From: Lentimonas sp002292345 | GTDB taxonomy: Bacteria; Verrucomicrobiota; Verrucomicrobiia; Opitutales; Coraliomargaritaceae | Assembly: GCA_964187655.1 (NCBI GenBank) | Contig: CAXLMP010000108.1 | Span: forward strand, 20,478-84,477 | DNA: 64,000 bases | Reading direction: 5' to 3' | In this document: piece by piece, positions 42,326-51,385 of the stretch | How positions within the stretch are numbered: the stretch's first letter is position 1 | How the letters are laid out: every line of letters begins with the position of its first letter | The notes under the pieces: model-generated | What the model was told of the DNA's origin: nothing | What the model saw: only the letters and a program-made list of their open reading frames with translations | Databases searched by the model: none | Position numbers and translations under genes: made by a program

Positions 42326-43225
42326 TTAGAACAAATCTGCCTGATAACTCGATGGCGCCCGAATCAGTGCACGATGCGGAGTCACCGGCGCAGATTGCGG
42401 CGCGTATTCAATCACCAATGGCCGCTTAGCCGAGCCACTGTTAGGTACTTCCGCAGTCTCCTCGACTGCATTCTTGACTTGCTTCAGTTGCTTCATTTTC
42501 GATCGAAAAATTGCGGGAGAAGGCGCATCGAACTCGGTAGCAGCCTGCATCACCTCAAACTTTTCAAACAACTCATTCTCTGACGCCGAGCTTTCGGCTA
42601 CTTTGATTAAAGCGCTTACGGAAGTGCCCGCACCGACCAGTCGCTGCCCCCTGCGTAATGTATAGGTCTGACCCATCAGATCAGTGAACCGCAAGGTCCC
42701 ATCCGCGCATCTAATTGAGAAGTCGTAAAGACGCCTGCGTGCGTCATAGACGACTTCCATCGACCACCAGCCATTCTTCACCGACATCCGTCCCAACGGA
42801 GTCACTACAATCATCTGAGAAGCCTCACTCAGGGCACGATTATCAACGACCAACAATCCTTGCCTAAAATTTAAAATCATCCGGCTTTTGCCCTGATCCA
42901 TCGAGGTGGCAACATCTTGCTCAAAGCGCTCAATGGCAAAAAAACCTGCGCCTTCATGATAAATCGAAATCTGATTCGACGTCTTAAGAAACACAGCATT
43001 CTTCTCTTTTGTGCTAATCTGCAGCAAGCCGGAGACAGCCATCGGTAAGCTGTCAGTCGGGTTCAGTTGTAACGATTCCCCGCCTACTTGCTCTAAAATT
43101 ACCTCCCCCGTCACAGACGTCACCACCGCCGCGCCGCGCATCCAGTCTTCGGCTTGAAGCATCGTAACCGCGGCGAATAGAGCAGCAAACGTAACAGAAA
43201 AGACCTGGCGCAGAGACGAACTCAT
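42326..43225 (-). CDS. Secreted FecR-like domain protein
   Basis: 299 residues with a signal peptide (SVTFAALFAAVTMLQAED) and a beta-rich domain opening VTSVTGEVILEQVGGESLQL, the FecR-type repeat pattern with hydrophobic-Gly spacing. After residue 210 the chain is Glu/Lys/Ala-rich and ends in a Pro-rich region. FecR-like proteins often occur beside CHASE2 cyclases, where a shared sensing role has been suggested. Its ATG overlaps the upstream stop codon (ATGA), so it is translationally coupled to the O-antigen-ligase-like gene. Confidence 0.72.
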   Translation of the reverse strand: MSSSLRQVFSVTFAALFAAVTMLQAEDWMRGAAVVTSVTGEVILEQVGGESLQLNPTDSLPMAVSGLLQISTKEKNAVFLKTSNQISIYHEGAGFFAIERFEQDVATSMDQGKSRMILNFRQGLLVVDNRALSEASQMIVVTPLGRMSVKNGWWSMEVVYDARRRLYDFSIRCADGTLRFTDLMGQTYTLRRGQRLVGAGTSVSALIKVAESSASENELFEKFEVMQAATEFDAPSPAIFRSKMKQLKQVKNAVEETAEVPNSGSAKRPLVIEYAPQSAPVTPHRALIRAPSSYQADLF

Positions 43226-45174
43226 AGAATACGAAGTTTTTGCTGTAACTTACGAGCAGCAGCATGATTTGGACTAATTTCGAGTGCGCGTTGCACCGAT
43301 GCGATCGCCTCGACGCGCCTCTCGCTAAAATGGCTTAAATAGGCCGCCCAATAATAGTGTGCATTGCCATTATTCGGCGCCAACTCGAGCGCCCGCGTCA
43401 ACGCCGCCTCGGCTTCGATCTCATTACCAACGAGCCCTTCTGCAATGCCGAGCTGCGCCCACGCCATCCAGTAGGTCTCAGTCAGCTCAATCGCTCGCTG
43501 CGCAAAGTTCGACGCTCGCATCCCGATTTGTTCATAATTTGCAGGGTTTCTATAAAAAAGTTGGCACCTTGCCGCACTCAACCCAATCCACGCATCCGCA
43601 TTGTCAGGATCCAACAATATTGCAGCTTGATATAACTCGATTACCTCATTCAACAAATCCCCATTGCCAGAACGATGTATTCCAAGTTGAACCACTTGGT
43701 CGAGACGTTGCCGGGCATTTAGCTCAAGCGCCTGCGCTTTAATGCGCGACGCACTGATCGAATAAAACCCAACCGCCAACACGAGTCCCACACATAAATA
43801 CCCAAGCCGCATCCGACCGCCGTGCGGGATGCGCAAACGCCGCCTAAAACTCGATTTAATAAGAATCGAAAAGAACAACACACCATACAAAGTGAGCGCA
43901 GGCGTATAAAAAACAAAGGAGCTAAACATGCAGAGCGCAAAAGAAAGTACCCCGGCAAGACCAATCGACAGAAAGAACTTTGTCGGCGGCATGATTGCGC
44001 CCTCCCCACTCTTAAGCCTCACTCGATCCGGCTCAGCTCGCCAGTGCCGAATCGCGCGCCATAGCACCAACAAACTCGGCAGTAAAAACAGCACGCCGCC
44101 AAGCGCCCCATACTCCGACAAAATCAACAGATAATCATTGTGCGGTGTCATCGGTAATTTTTCCAACGATCGTCTTCCACTTTGCTCAAACTCAACCGAG
44201 AAGCTACCGCCCCCAGACCCAGTGATCGGAGCATCCAACGTGATATCGAGCGCTTCCTGCCATAAGATCCGACGAACCGCCTCGCCTTCGCCGCCCATCG
44301 CCTGCACGGCACGCGTTTTGAATTGCGGTGACAAGACGGCCTGCGGCAAGAGTGCGATCGCTAACAGAAACACACCCAACAAACTGCCCCACACACGGCG
44401 CGATGGCTTCAAAAAACAGGCCCATGGCAAAATCAGCAACACAATCAACAGAATGATCAGCGGCCAAAATAACTGCGTCAGGAAAATCGAAATCAAAAAC
44501 ATCACCCCGATATACAGACATAAGACTCGTAAAATCACCGGCAGACGAGGCACCAACCCTGCAATCAAAAGCGCCGGGAGCAGAATCAGCAGAAAGGCCG
44601 CAAAGCTATTCGGGTCTGCAAACGAACCAGTCGCTTGCCCAAAAAACTCGGGGCTCAGCGTCAACACATACTCAGCGTATGAATTCGCGAGCTTCGACGG
44701 ATTTTGCAAAAACTGATAGAAGCCAATAAAAATGGCATACGCCGCAGGCGAGATCGCAATCGTAATCAACATCCACAGATGCGCTCGTGTTCGCACATTA
44801 TTGACCAATACCCATAGAAAGATCATCGCCTCTAGCGCATAAATGAGCTCGTACCAACCACGCCACGCAGTCGGACTCAACCCAGTCACATTGATCCAAA
44901 TCCACGCCACGAACGGCAGGAAAAAAACCGGCACATAACTCAAGCGCTTTGGTTCCTCCCGCTCGACCGCGAGCCAAAGCCCATGCAACACCATCAAACA
45001 AGCGAACAGCGGCAAAAGCAGCACATGCGTATCCGGCCGAACCCCTCCAAGCAACAGCGCCGACAAAGCAATAATTGCGCCGAGACAAAACGTGACCAAC
45101 CAATCGACGAGATTCCCCCAAGAGACCTGGCCATAATAGGCAATCTTACCAGACTTATCGATCAGTGAGGGCAT
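43222..45174 (-). CDS. O-antigen ligase/polymerase-like membrane protein with TPR tail
   Basis: 650 residues. About ten or more membrane helices span 20-460, with a periplasmic loop holding GSGGGSFSVEFEQSGRRS and PMTPHNDYLLILSEYGALGG, the Wzy_C/WaaL signature including its conserved His. TPR repeats follow (about 510-650, AWIGLSAARCQLFY, AWAQLGIAEGLVGNEIEAEA, NNGNAHYYWAAYLSHFSERR). It would polymerise or attach a surface polysaccharide at the periplasmic face. It is first in the operon with the FecR-like and cyclase genes. Confidence 0.87.
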   Translation of the reverse strand: MPSLIDKSGKIAYYGQVSWGNLVDWLVTFCLGAIIALSALLLGGVRPDTHVLLLPLFACLMVLHGLWLAVEREEPKRLSYVPVFFLPFVAWIWINVTGLSPTAWRGWYELIYALEAMIFLWVLVNNVRTRAHLWMLITIAISPAAYAIFIGFYQFLQNPSKLANSYAEYVLTLSPEFFGQATGSFADPNSFAAFLLILLPALLIAGLVPRLPVILRVLCLYIGVMFLISIFLTQLFWPLIILLIVLLILPWACFLKPSRRVWGSLLGVFLLAIALLPQAVLSPQFKTRAVQAMGGEGEAVRRILWQEALDITLDAPITGSGGGSFSVEFEQSGRRSLEKLPMTPHNDYLLILSEYGALGGVLFLLPSLLVLWRAIRHWRAEPDRVRLKSGEGAIMPPTKFFLSIGLAGVLSFALCMFSSFVFYTPALTLYGVLFFSILIKSSFRRRLRIPHGGRMRLGYLCVGLVLAVGFYSISASRIKAQALELNARQRLDQVVQLGIHRSGNGDLLNEVIELYQAAILLDPDNADAWIGLSAARCQLFYRNPANYEQIGMRASNFAQRAIELTETYWMAWAQLGIAEGLVGNEIEAEAALTRALELAPNNGNAHYYWAAYLSHFSERRVEAIASVQRALEISPNHAAARKLQQKLRIL

Positions 45175-45399
45175 AGAATGAGAGGTCGGACTTCAGCGAG
45201 ATTCGCGGATTAAACAAGTAGGCATTACACAGTCCGTGCGATTCAATAAACAATAAAAATGCCTGATCGACTAACTCGCAAGCCTAGCAGGCGGCACGCG
45301 CTCCGCAGAATCATCTACTTCCGACGACAGTTTAGAGGCAATCTGCGCTCTTGAGTCTATCGTTGAAGCCGTTTTTATATTGTCATCTGCTAGCCCATA

Positions 45400-46086
45400 A
45401 TGAAAAAATTTATTCTACTGCTTGGCATCGCCATTCTCCTTATCGCCCTCGGTCTCCGGGCATATTTCGCTTTTGTGCCGCCACCTGAGGCGACGCTACA
45501 CGATGCACTCGCTGAAATTATACCGAGCGAACTTTCTGGCTGGAAGATCAAAGACATGGACATGGCGGAGTCACCCGAATCCAGTGTACGCATCGCTAAC
45601 TTCCTCAACTTCGACGATGCCATCTTTCGATTATTTGAAAAAGACGACACCTCCATCGGCCTCTACATCGCCTACTGGTCCCCAGGAAAAACCTCCTACC
45701 GCTGGGCCGGCACCCACACGCCAGACACCTGCTGGGTGCAAAACGGCTGGACCTGTATGCGGCGCGAATACAGCATTCCATTTCAACACGAGGCTGTCAC
45801 ATTTGAGCCAGCTGAATTCGGCATCTACGAAAAAAATGGCCTTTCCCAGAATGTCTATTTCTGGCATCTCGTCGGCGGAAGTGCATTTGGCTACGAGCAA
45901 CAAGGCGGCCATAATATTTTCGGCGCACTGATTGATATTAAACATCACGGCCTAGACCTGCGCCAAGAGCAGTTCTTTATACGGCTTGCTAGCAACAAGA
46001 GCCTCGAGGAGCTCAACACAATACCGGGATTCAGCACGATCCTCGATGGCTTATCGGCGCTCGGCCTAACAGCGCAGGCTGATTAA
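45400..46086 (+). CDS. Exosortase-associated EpsI-like protein
   Basis: 228 residues. An N-terminal helix (FILLLGIAILLIALGLRAYF) anchors a periplasmic domain with TLHDALAEIIPSELSGWKI and GTHTPDTCWVQNGWTC, the EpsI/DUF3485 signature (Y...SP/TPD.CW...GW). EpsI proteins go with exosortases and exopolysaccharide export. No exosortase or PEP-CTERM protein is in the window. It stands between the polysaccharide-ligase operon and the acyl-modification operon, and converges on the latter with 15 nt between stops. Confidence 0.78.
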   Translation: MKKFILLLGIAILLIALGLRAYFAFVPPPEATLHDALAEIIPSELSGWKIKDMDMAESPESSVRIANFLNFDDAIFRLFEKDDTSIGLYIAYWSPGKTSYRWAGTHTPDTCWVQNGWTCMRREYSIPFQHEAVTFEPAEFGIYEKNGLSQNVYFWHLVGGSAFGYEQQGGHNIFGALIDIKHHGLDLRQEQFFIRLASNKSLEELNTIPGFSTILDGLSALGLTAQAD

Positions 46087-46101
46087 AGAGCAATACGCCC
46101 G

Positions 46102-46731
46102 CTAAAAAACCCGAGCAGGATTACCAAAGACTTTCTGACCGTGTTTGACCGACCGGATCACAACGGCTCCTGCGCCCACATACGCAAAATCGCCAACGGA
46201 CTTACTCGGCACAATCCGCACCCCAGTCCCCAAAAATGCCCCGGTACCGAGACGGGTACTCCCCGTTAAATCGCAATGCCCGCTAATAGTGGCCCAATCG
46301 CCAATCACCGCATCGTGCCCCACACTACTGTGGCAACTAATCGCCACAAAGTCGCCGATCGAAATGTCGGCAGTCAAGGTCACACGGGGGCACAGAACGA
46401 CTCCATTCCCGATTTCAATATTTTCTCCGATAATTACGGATGGATGTACCAGTGGAATGAAAGTCGCGGAGCGCGACAACAATGCCTGACAGACTTTTTT
46501 CTTAATCATCGGCGCTCCAATCGCACAGACAAAGACTTCATTTTCTGCAGGTTGATGTGTCTCTAAAGGACCGATCACACCCACGGGGTAATTATAACGA
46601 TCGAGGGCCGCCGCATCATCATCTATAAAACCAGCCACCTCCCAGGCTTTGCCAGAATCCGGGTGGCTTTTTGCCCATGTATAGACCTCACGCCCGAAAC
46701 CACCTGCGCCTACGATTATCAATTTTTTCAT
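46102..46731 (-). CDS. NeuD/PglB-type sugar O/N-acetyltransferase
   Basis: 209 residues. An N-terminal Rossmann-like region (LIIVGAGGFGREVYTWAK) binds the sugar substrate, and the C-terminal left-handed beta-helix is built of hexapeptide repeats (ENIEIGNGVVLCPRVTLTAD, GDFVAISCHSSVGHDAVIGD). This is the NeuD/PglD family, which moves acetyl or other acyl groups to amino sugars or sialic acids. It is last in a minus-strand operon with carrier proteins and acyl-activating enzymes, so its donor may be an acyl group other than acetyl. Confidence 0.87.
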   Translation of the reverse strand: MKKLIIVGAGGFGREVYTWAKSHPDSGKAWEVAGFIDDDAAALDRYNYPVGVIGPLETHQPAENEVFVCAIGAPMIKKKVCQALLSRSATFIPLVHPSVIIGENIEIGNGVVLCPRVTLTADISIGDFVAISCHSSVGHDAVIGDWATISGHCDLTGSTRLGTGAFLGTGVRIVPSKSVGDFAYVGAGAVVIRSVKHGQKVFGNPARVF

Positions 46732-46759
46732 ATTCGTTTAAATCAAAAACCAAGCACAA

Positions 46760-47494
46760 CTAAATAGAAAAGCCTCCATCAACTGGCAAAGTGATGCCCG
46801 TCACCCAACGAGACTCTTGTGATAGTAAAAAAGAAGTCGCCGCAGCCACATCAGCGGGCTGCCCAGCTCCAAGTGGGTACGCTTTTAAATGCGCCGCAAG
46901 TGCCTCGTCGGAAATACGCTCCGCAGTTGCTTCCGCCATGTCCGTCTCAATCATCCCTGGAGCAATACAGTTTACACGCATCCGCTTCGGTGCCAACTCC
47001 AGCGCAAGGCAGCGTGCAGATGCTTCCAGCCCAGCCTTACTCGCGGCATATGCCGCATAACCAGCCGTGCCTCGAACAGACGCCAAGGAAGACATCCATA
47101 CGATCGATGCGCCCGTTTTCAGTCTTTTCTTTTTCAATAACTCTCGAATCAGCAGCAGTGGCATCGTCGTATTTAAATTCAAACAAGCCTCGATATCCGC
47201 GTCTTTAAGGTAACGCACCGGAACCACTGGAGCCACGCCTGCGGCATAGACGACCCCGTCTAACTCGCCGACCGCATCGGCCAACTGCACACATCCAGCA
47301 GAATCACTCAAGTCCACCGACAGCGAACTGCCGCCACATTCTGCGGTCAATGCAGCTAACTTTCCTTGCTCACGCCCAGAGACAATCAGGTCAGCTCCTT
47401 CGACTTTCAACTGACGCGCGATCGCACCGCCGAGCGCACCTGTGGCCCCGACGACCAAAATCTGTTGATTGTTGAATTTATCGGCCCCACCCAT
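46760..47494 (-). CDS. Short-chain dehydrogenase/reductase (FabG-like)
   Basis: 244 residues with the cofactor motif VVGATGALGGAIA, NNAG-like region VYAAGVAP, and catalytic Ser and YAAYAASK (YxxxK), ending GITLPVDGGFSI. This is a FabG-type ketoreductase, fitting reduction of a beta-ketoacyl group on the carrier protein encoded 9 nt upstream. The exact substrate is inferred from context. Confidence 0.9.
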   Translation of the reverse strand: MGGADKFNNQQILVVGATGALGGAIARQLKVEGADLIVSGREQGKLAALTAECGGSSLSVDLSDSAGCVQLADAVGELDGVVYAAGVAPVVPVRYLKDADIEACLNLNTTMPLLLIRELLKKKRLKTGASIVWMSSLASVRGTAGYAAYAASKAGLEASARCLALELAPKRMRVNCIAPGMIETDMAEATAERISDEALAAHLKAYPLGAGQPADVAAATSFLLSQESRWVTGITLPVDGGFSI

Positions 47495-47502
47495 ACGTAC
47501 AA

Positions 47503-47727
47503 TTATGCACTGACTTGCGCATACAGCGCTTCCAGTGTCTCACAGTTTTTCAATACGTCTCCCTTTATGCGCACATCATATTCCGCATCGATCATCGCAA
47601 TCACGGTTAAAAATGCCAGCGAATCCCAAGCCTCCAGCTCGCGATATTTGGTCGTTGCTGTCAGTGAACCGGGCTCGATGTCCTCGACCGCTTCTTCGAA
47701 ATTTTCAATAAATTTTGCTAAACTCAT
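47503..47727 (-). CDS. Acyl carrier protein (dedicated, non-acpP)
   Basis: 74 residues. The pantetheine site is Ser36 in EAWDSLAFLTVIA, an aromatic-Asp-Ser variant common in carriers of polysaccharide-acylation and nonribosomal pathways. The helix pattern is normal. It is embedded between KAS III and SDR genes and probably carries the short acyl group built by this operon. Confidence 0.85.
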   Translation of the reverse strand: MSLAKFIENFEEAVEDIEPGSLTATTKYRELEAWDSLAFLTVIAMIDAEYDVRIKGDVLKNCETLEALYAQVSA

Positions 47728-47777
47728 GGGGTGTATTTAAAAGACTCATACTGACTCCGCTGCTGACTAACAAGTTT

Positions 47778-48872
47778 CTATTCACTTGGCGCACTTTCAA
47801 TAATTTCGCAAATTGGCAATTTAGCCATATCAAGAATGACACTCGCCCAAGACAGTCCCACGCCGAATCCAGACAGCAACACGCGCTGCGTTTTGGCACC
47901 GCACAGCACATCCTGTAATTCCCCGCACAGCGCCGACGGAATCGATGCCGAGCTCTGGTTGCCATAGCGCTCGACCGTCCGCATCGGCACTTTGGCCAAA
48001 TCAATTTTTAAGCGCTTCGCAATATTGCTAAGAATATATCGATTAGACTGATGAAAGACGAAATAATCCACCGCATCCAGATCCAACCCCGCATATTCGA
48101 CTAAATCCCGCACTGCTTTGGGCTCCTCGGTGATGGAAAAGTTGAAAATTTCCGCGCCGTTCATGAACAGGTTTTCAGCCGAACGCACGTTGCCCCCTTC
48201 ATCTGTCACCTCGGCCTGCGTCTCAACTGAACTCGGCGTGCGCTGACCGCCCGCTGGCACGATCAGTGCATCAAAGCCCTTGCCATCGGTCTCGAGGCTA
48301 AACCACGCAGTACTCTGGCACTTACTACGCTGAATCAATGTGGCACTGCCGCCATCGCCAAACAACGGCGCCACCGACCGGTCTCTTGGATTCACAATTC
48401 GACTGATGGTATCCCCAGCAAGCAGCAACACCCGCTCACAGCCGCCCGCACTGACCATCATATGCGCCAACCACAGCCCATACACATACCCCGAACAGCC
48501 CAGATTCACGTCTAACGCGGCACAGCTCTTCGGCAAATCCAAACGCCCATGCAGCACCGCAGCATTACACGGCTGCGAATAATCCGGCGTTTGCGTCACA
48601 AAAATCACAGCGTCAATCGCCTCAGGCTCGAGACTTGTCGCGTTTAATAGCCGTCGGGCAGCAGCTTCGCATAGATCCGCCGCGGTCGTGCCCGGCTCCA
48701 CGACGCGACGCCGATCCAGCCCAATGGTTTTCTTCAAGCGTGCGATTTGCTTTTCGTTGCCACCAAATAGATCGACCTCATCATCGATACATTTCTCCAG
48801 AGGCGGCACACAGGTAACGACCCCGCCGATTTGAATCTGCTTGAAACTGCTTTTTGCCATAGTACTGACCAT
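47778..48872 (-). CDS. Ketoacyl-ACP synthase III-type enzyme (FabH-like)
   Basis: 364 residues; an ATG 12 nt downstream is an equally possible start, as neither has a clear ribosome site. The triad is complete: Cys126 in LDVNLGCSGYVYG, His in YFVFHQSNRYIL and Asn in ERYGNQSSASIP. It condenses an acyl-CoA or acyl-ACP with malonyl-ACP. Within the operon it probably makes a beta-ketoacyl group for a surface sugar, as KAS III-like genes do in flagellin-glycan and viosamine islands. Confidence 0.9.
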   Translation of the reverse strand: MVSTMAKSSFKQIQIGGVVTCVPPLEKCIDDEVDLFGGNEKQIARLKKTIGLDRRRVVEPGTTAADLCEAAARRLLNATSLEPEAIDAVIFVTQTPDYSQPCNAAVLHGRLDLPKSCAALDVNLGCSGYVYGLWLAHMMVSAGGCERVLLLAGDTISRIVNPRDRSVAPLFGDGGSATLIQRSKCQSTAWFSLETDGKGFDALIVPAGGQRTPSSVETQAEVTDEGGNVRSAENLFMNGAEIFNFSITEEPKAVRDLVEYAGLDLDAVDYFVFHQSNRYILSNIAKRLKIDLAKVPMRTVERYGNQSSASIPSALCGELQDVLCGAKTQRVLLSGFGVGLSWASVILDMAKLPICEIIESAPSE

Positions 48873-49064
48873 GTGCAGGATCGCACAAAGTGAAAGCCCA
48901 TTTTACTAAGAATTCGCAGCGCGAATGTAATTGCGAAAGTTGCCATATGGCATCGTCGCTTGCGGCGGAGAGCAGACACGGAAGCGCTCAAATTCGTCTA
49001 GACGCCACGGGCCCAAAATCTTCCAGAACGATTGGCCACCTTCGCCGTTTCGCCCCTCGACCGA

Positions 49065-50393
49065 CTACTCTCGCTTCAAGCGATCGGTCATTGATAGCTC
49101 AGCGCGCAGCTCGACAGAGGCTGGAATCTTCCAATCTGCTATTCGCCCGCGACAATGTTTACGAACCAAACGTTTCCACGAGCGCAGGTCCCTCTCCGCA
49201 GAAGTCACGATCGCACACGCAACCATATTTCCTGTAATTGCAGCGGGCTTAGCGTACACTGAGCAAGCCTCAACACCTACAATCTCAGCGATTACCCGCT
49301 CCACCTCTGCTGGGTGCACCTTTTGCCCACCCACATTGATTAACTGACTACGCCTGCCGATAATCCGTAGGTAGCCCCCGTCGGCCTCTTCCACCAGATC
49401 GCCCGTGCGATACCACCCATCAGCCTCCAACGACGATTCATCGGCATTTAAATAGCCCAAAATTCGAGAACTCGTCTTCAACCACAACTCAGCATCTTGC
49501 ACACGCCATTCGACGCCTGAATCTTCAATGCGGAAATAGACACTCTCGGTGGCCTCACTCTTGATACGAATCGCACCAGTTTCACTGGTGCCAAACTTCT
49601 GTTGAAACGCCGCATTTGGGAATATTTCAACCAACCGCTCCAGCAGCCTAACTGGCATCGGCTCTGCTCCATACGCGATCACTTCCAAGCTCGAACAATC
49701 GAATTTATCTGCAACACCAGCCAACCGCATGAGATTTAAAAACGTCGGCGACGCTGGCAGTATATTGACGTCATACCGCTCCACCGCGGCTCCCACCGCA
49801 AGCGCGCTGCGGGCCTCAGGCACCACCAATGTCGAACCAGAAAATAAAGTGCGAAACGCAGAATCCAGTCCGCCGATGTGATCCGCCAACAGTAACTGCA
49901 CTGTGCGATCCGCTCGCGGACGCACTTCACAATAGCGATCTAAGAGCGCATTCAAATCATGCAGCATCCCCTTTGGCGCGCCACTGGTGCCGCTACTAAA
50001 AAGAATTAAGCCCGCATGCCCACGCGCCGAAAGTTGATTGATTAATTTCGAAGCACTTGCGGTCGACGGCTGCGGGCGAAGACCCTCGGCACTCAACAGA
50101 AACGTCGCGCCAGCAATACGCTGTTGCTCGACCTGCTCAGCAATTGGCATCCCTGGCGATAGCGGCAAAGCGATCTGCTGTACGCGAACAATGGCCAAGA
50201 TCGCAGCCAGCGCGTGCATCGTGCGATCCATCTGAATCGCAATCACCGCTGGCGACTGACCCATCGCAGGAGACATTAATGCCTCAATTCGATCCACCTC
50301 GGCGACAAAATCGGCATACGTCCAAGTGCGCCCGCCCTCATAGCCAGCAACCTTGGCACCGAACCTGGAAAACTGGCGATCAATCCAGCTCAC
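49065..50393 (-). CDS. AMP-dependent acyl ligase (ANL superfamily)
   Basis: 442 residues, shorter than typical acyl-CoA synthetases (500 or more). The phosphate loop is LILFSSGTSGAPKGM, then YGAEPMPVRLLERLV, the FGTSETGAIRIK core, and the hinge YRTGDLVEEADGGYLRIIGR. The C-terminus is short, ending SMTDRLKRE where others have a PxTxxGKxxR loop, so the last lysine motif may be altered. It would activate a carboxylic acid as an acyl-adenylate and load it on the carrier protein of the operon. Confidence 0.86.
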   Translation of the reverse strand: MSWIDRQFSRFGAKVAGYEGGRTWTYADFVAEVDRIEALMSPAMGQSPAVIAIQMDRTMHALAAILAIVRVQQIALPLSPGMPIAEQVEQQRIAGATFLLSAEGLRPQPSTASASKLINQLSARGHAGLILFSSGTSGAPKGMLHDLNALLDRYCEVRPRADRTVQLLLADHIGGLDSAFRTLFSGSTLVVPEARSALAVGAAVERYDVNILPASPTFLNLMRLAGVADKFDCSSLEVIAYGAEPMPVRLLERLVEIFPNAAFQQKFGTSETGAIRIKSEATESVYFRIEDSGVEWRVQDAELWLKTSSRILGYLNADESSLEADGWYRTGDLVEEADGGYLRIIGRRSQLINVGGQKVHPAEVERVIAEIVGVEACSVYAKPAAITGNMVACAIVTSAERDLRSWKRLVRKHCRGRIADWKIPASVELRAELSMTDRLKRE

Positions 50394-50396
50394 AAT

Positions 50397-51092
50397 TTAA
50401 GTCACTCCACCTAAATAGAGCACTTGCCCAGTGATAAAGTCACTATCCGCCCTCAGGAAGAAATCGACCGCATTGATCACATCCGCCGCCTTGCCATAGC
50501 GCGGGATCGCCTGCCGCGCGAGCAACGCATCCATTTTTTCCGACGAGACGCCTTTAATCAAATCCGTCATCACTGGCGTCGGCCCCACCGCATTGACAGT
50601 AATGCGCAGCTCGGCCAACTCGCGTGCCATAATGCGCGTCAAGCTCTCCACCGCCGCCTTACTAGCCGCATACACTGCCTCACCTTCCAAGTTCAGCGGA
50701 TGCGCCACAGTCGTGAAATTCACGATCCGCGGCTGCGCGCTCTTGCGCATGAGTTTTGCAAATTCACGACAAAACAAGAACGTACCGACCACGTTCGTCT
50801 GCAAAATAGCATTTACCGTCGAACCTGGCGTCAACAAACAATGGTTCATCGAGGCGATCCCGGCATTATTTAGCAGCGCATCGACGGCACCGTTTTGCCG
50901 CTTCACATCGCGAGCCATTTCAATCACGGCGGATTCATCACACACATCTAATGCATAGTGCCGATACTGATCGTGCTCAATCGACGACTCGCCACGACTA
51001 CAGCCGATGACTCCCCAGCCTTCAGCCAGATAATGCTCCGCCAACGATCGTCCAATCCCTTTGCGCGTGCCGGTAATAACGATGTGCTTCAC
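50397..51092 (-). CDS. Short-chain dehydrogenase/reductase
   Basis: 231 residues. Cofactor motif VITGTRKGIGRSLAEHY, NNAGIAS, the catalytic YAASK in AVYAASKAAVESL, and GQVLYLGGVT at the end, all classic SDR. It overlaps the carrier protein gene upstream by ATGA and lies 3 nt upstream of the ligase gene, so the three form a tight transcription unit. Substrate unknown. Confidence 0.9.
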   Translation of the reverse strand: MKHIVITGTRKGIGRSLAEHYLAEGWGVIGCSRGESSIEHDQYRHYALDVCDESAVIEMARDVKRQNGAVDALLNNAGIASMNHCLLTPGSTVNAILQTNVVGTFLFCREFAKLMRKSAQPRIVNFTTVAHPLNLEGEAVYAASKAAVESLTRIMARELAELRITVNAVGPTPVMTDLIKGVSSEKMDALLARQAIPRYGKAADVINAVDFFLRADSDFITGQVLYLGGVT

Positions 51093-51385
51093 GCTTCGAT
51101 CCTCTCTAGTACTGCTTGAGCAAGTGTCTTAATAGTCAAAAACGGCGAATTCCGCGCGCTCATGGCCTTTTCATCCGCTAGCGCAATTGCCGCACCGAAT
51201 TGCTCAGACACGGCATCCTCCACATCTGCAAGAAGATTCACGAGACCCATGCTATCTAAGACTCCGTCTTTACCATAGAGTGCAGATTCCGCTCTCGGTT
51301 GCTTCAATGTGACTAAATCAAAATCTTCGGCTAACAACCGCACCGATTCAATCACGAGAACTTCAACTTCTTTAAAGGTAGGCAT
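51089..51385 (-). CDS. Acyl carrier protein, first gene of the acyl-modification operon
   Basis: 98 residues from the ATG giving MPTFKEVEVLVIESVRLLAE; an upstream ATG would add MIIFI. The pantetheine Ser45 lies in GVLDSMGLVNLLADVE. The insert RAESALYGKDG before it is typical of carrier proteins in polysaccharide-acylation loci. It is the second carrier protein of this operon, so there may be one for the starter and one for the extended acyl group. Confidence 0.8.
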   Translation of the reverse strand: MPTFKEVEVLVIESVRLLAEDFDLVTLKQPRAESALYGKDGVLDSMGLVNLLADVEDAVSEQFGAAIALADEKAMSARNSPFLTIKTLAQAVLERIEA

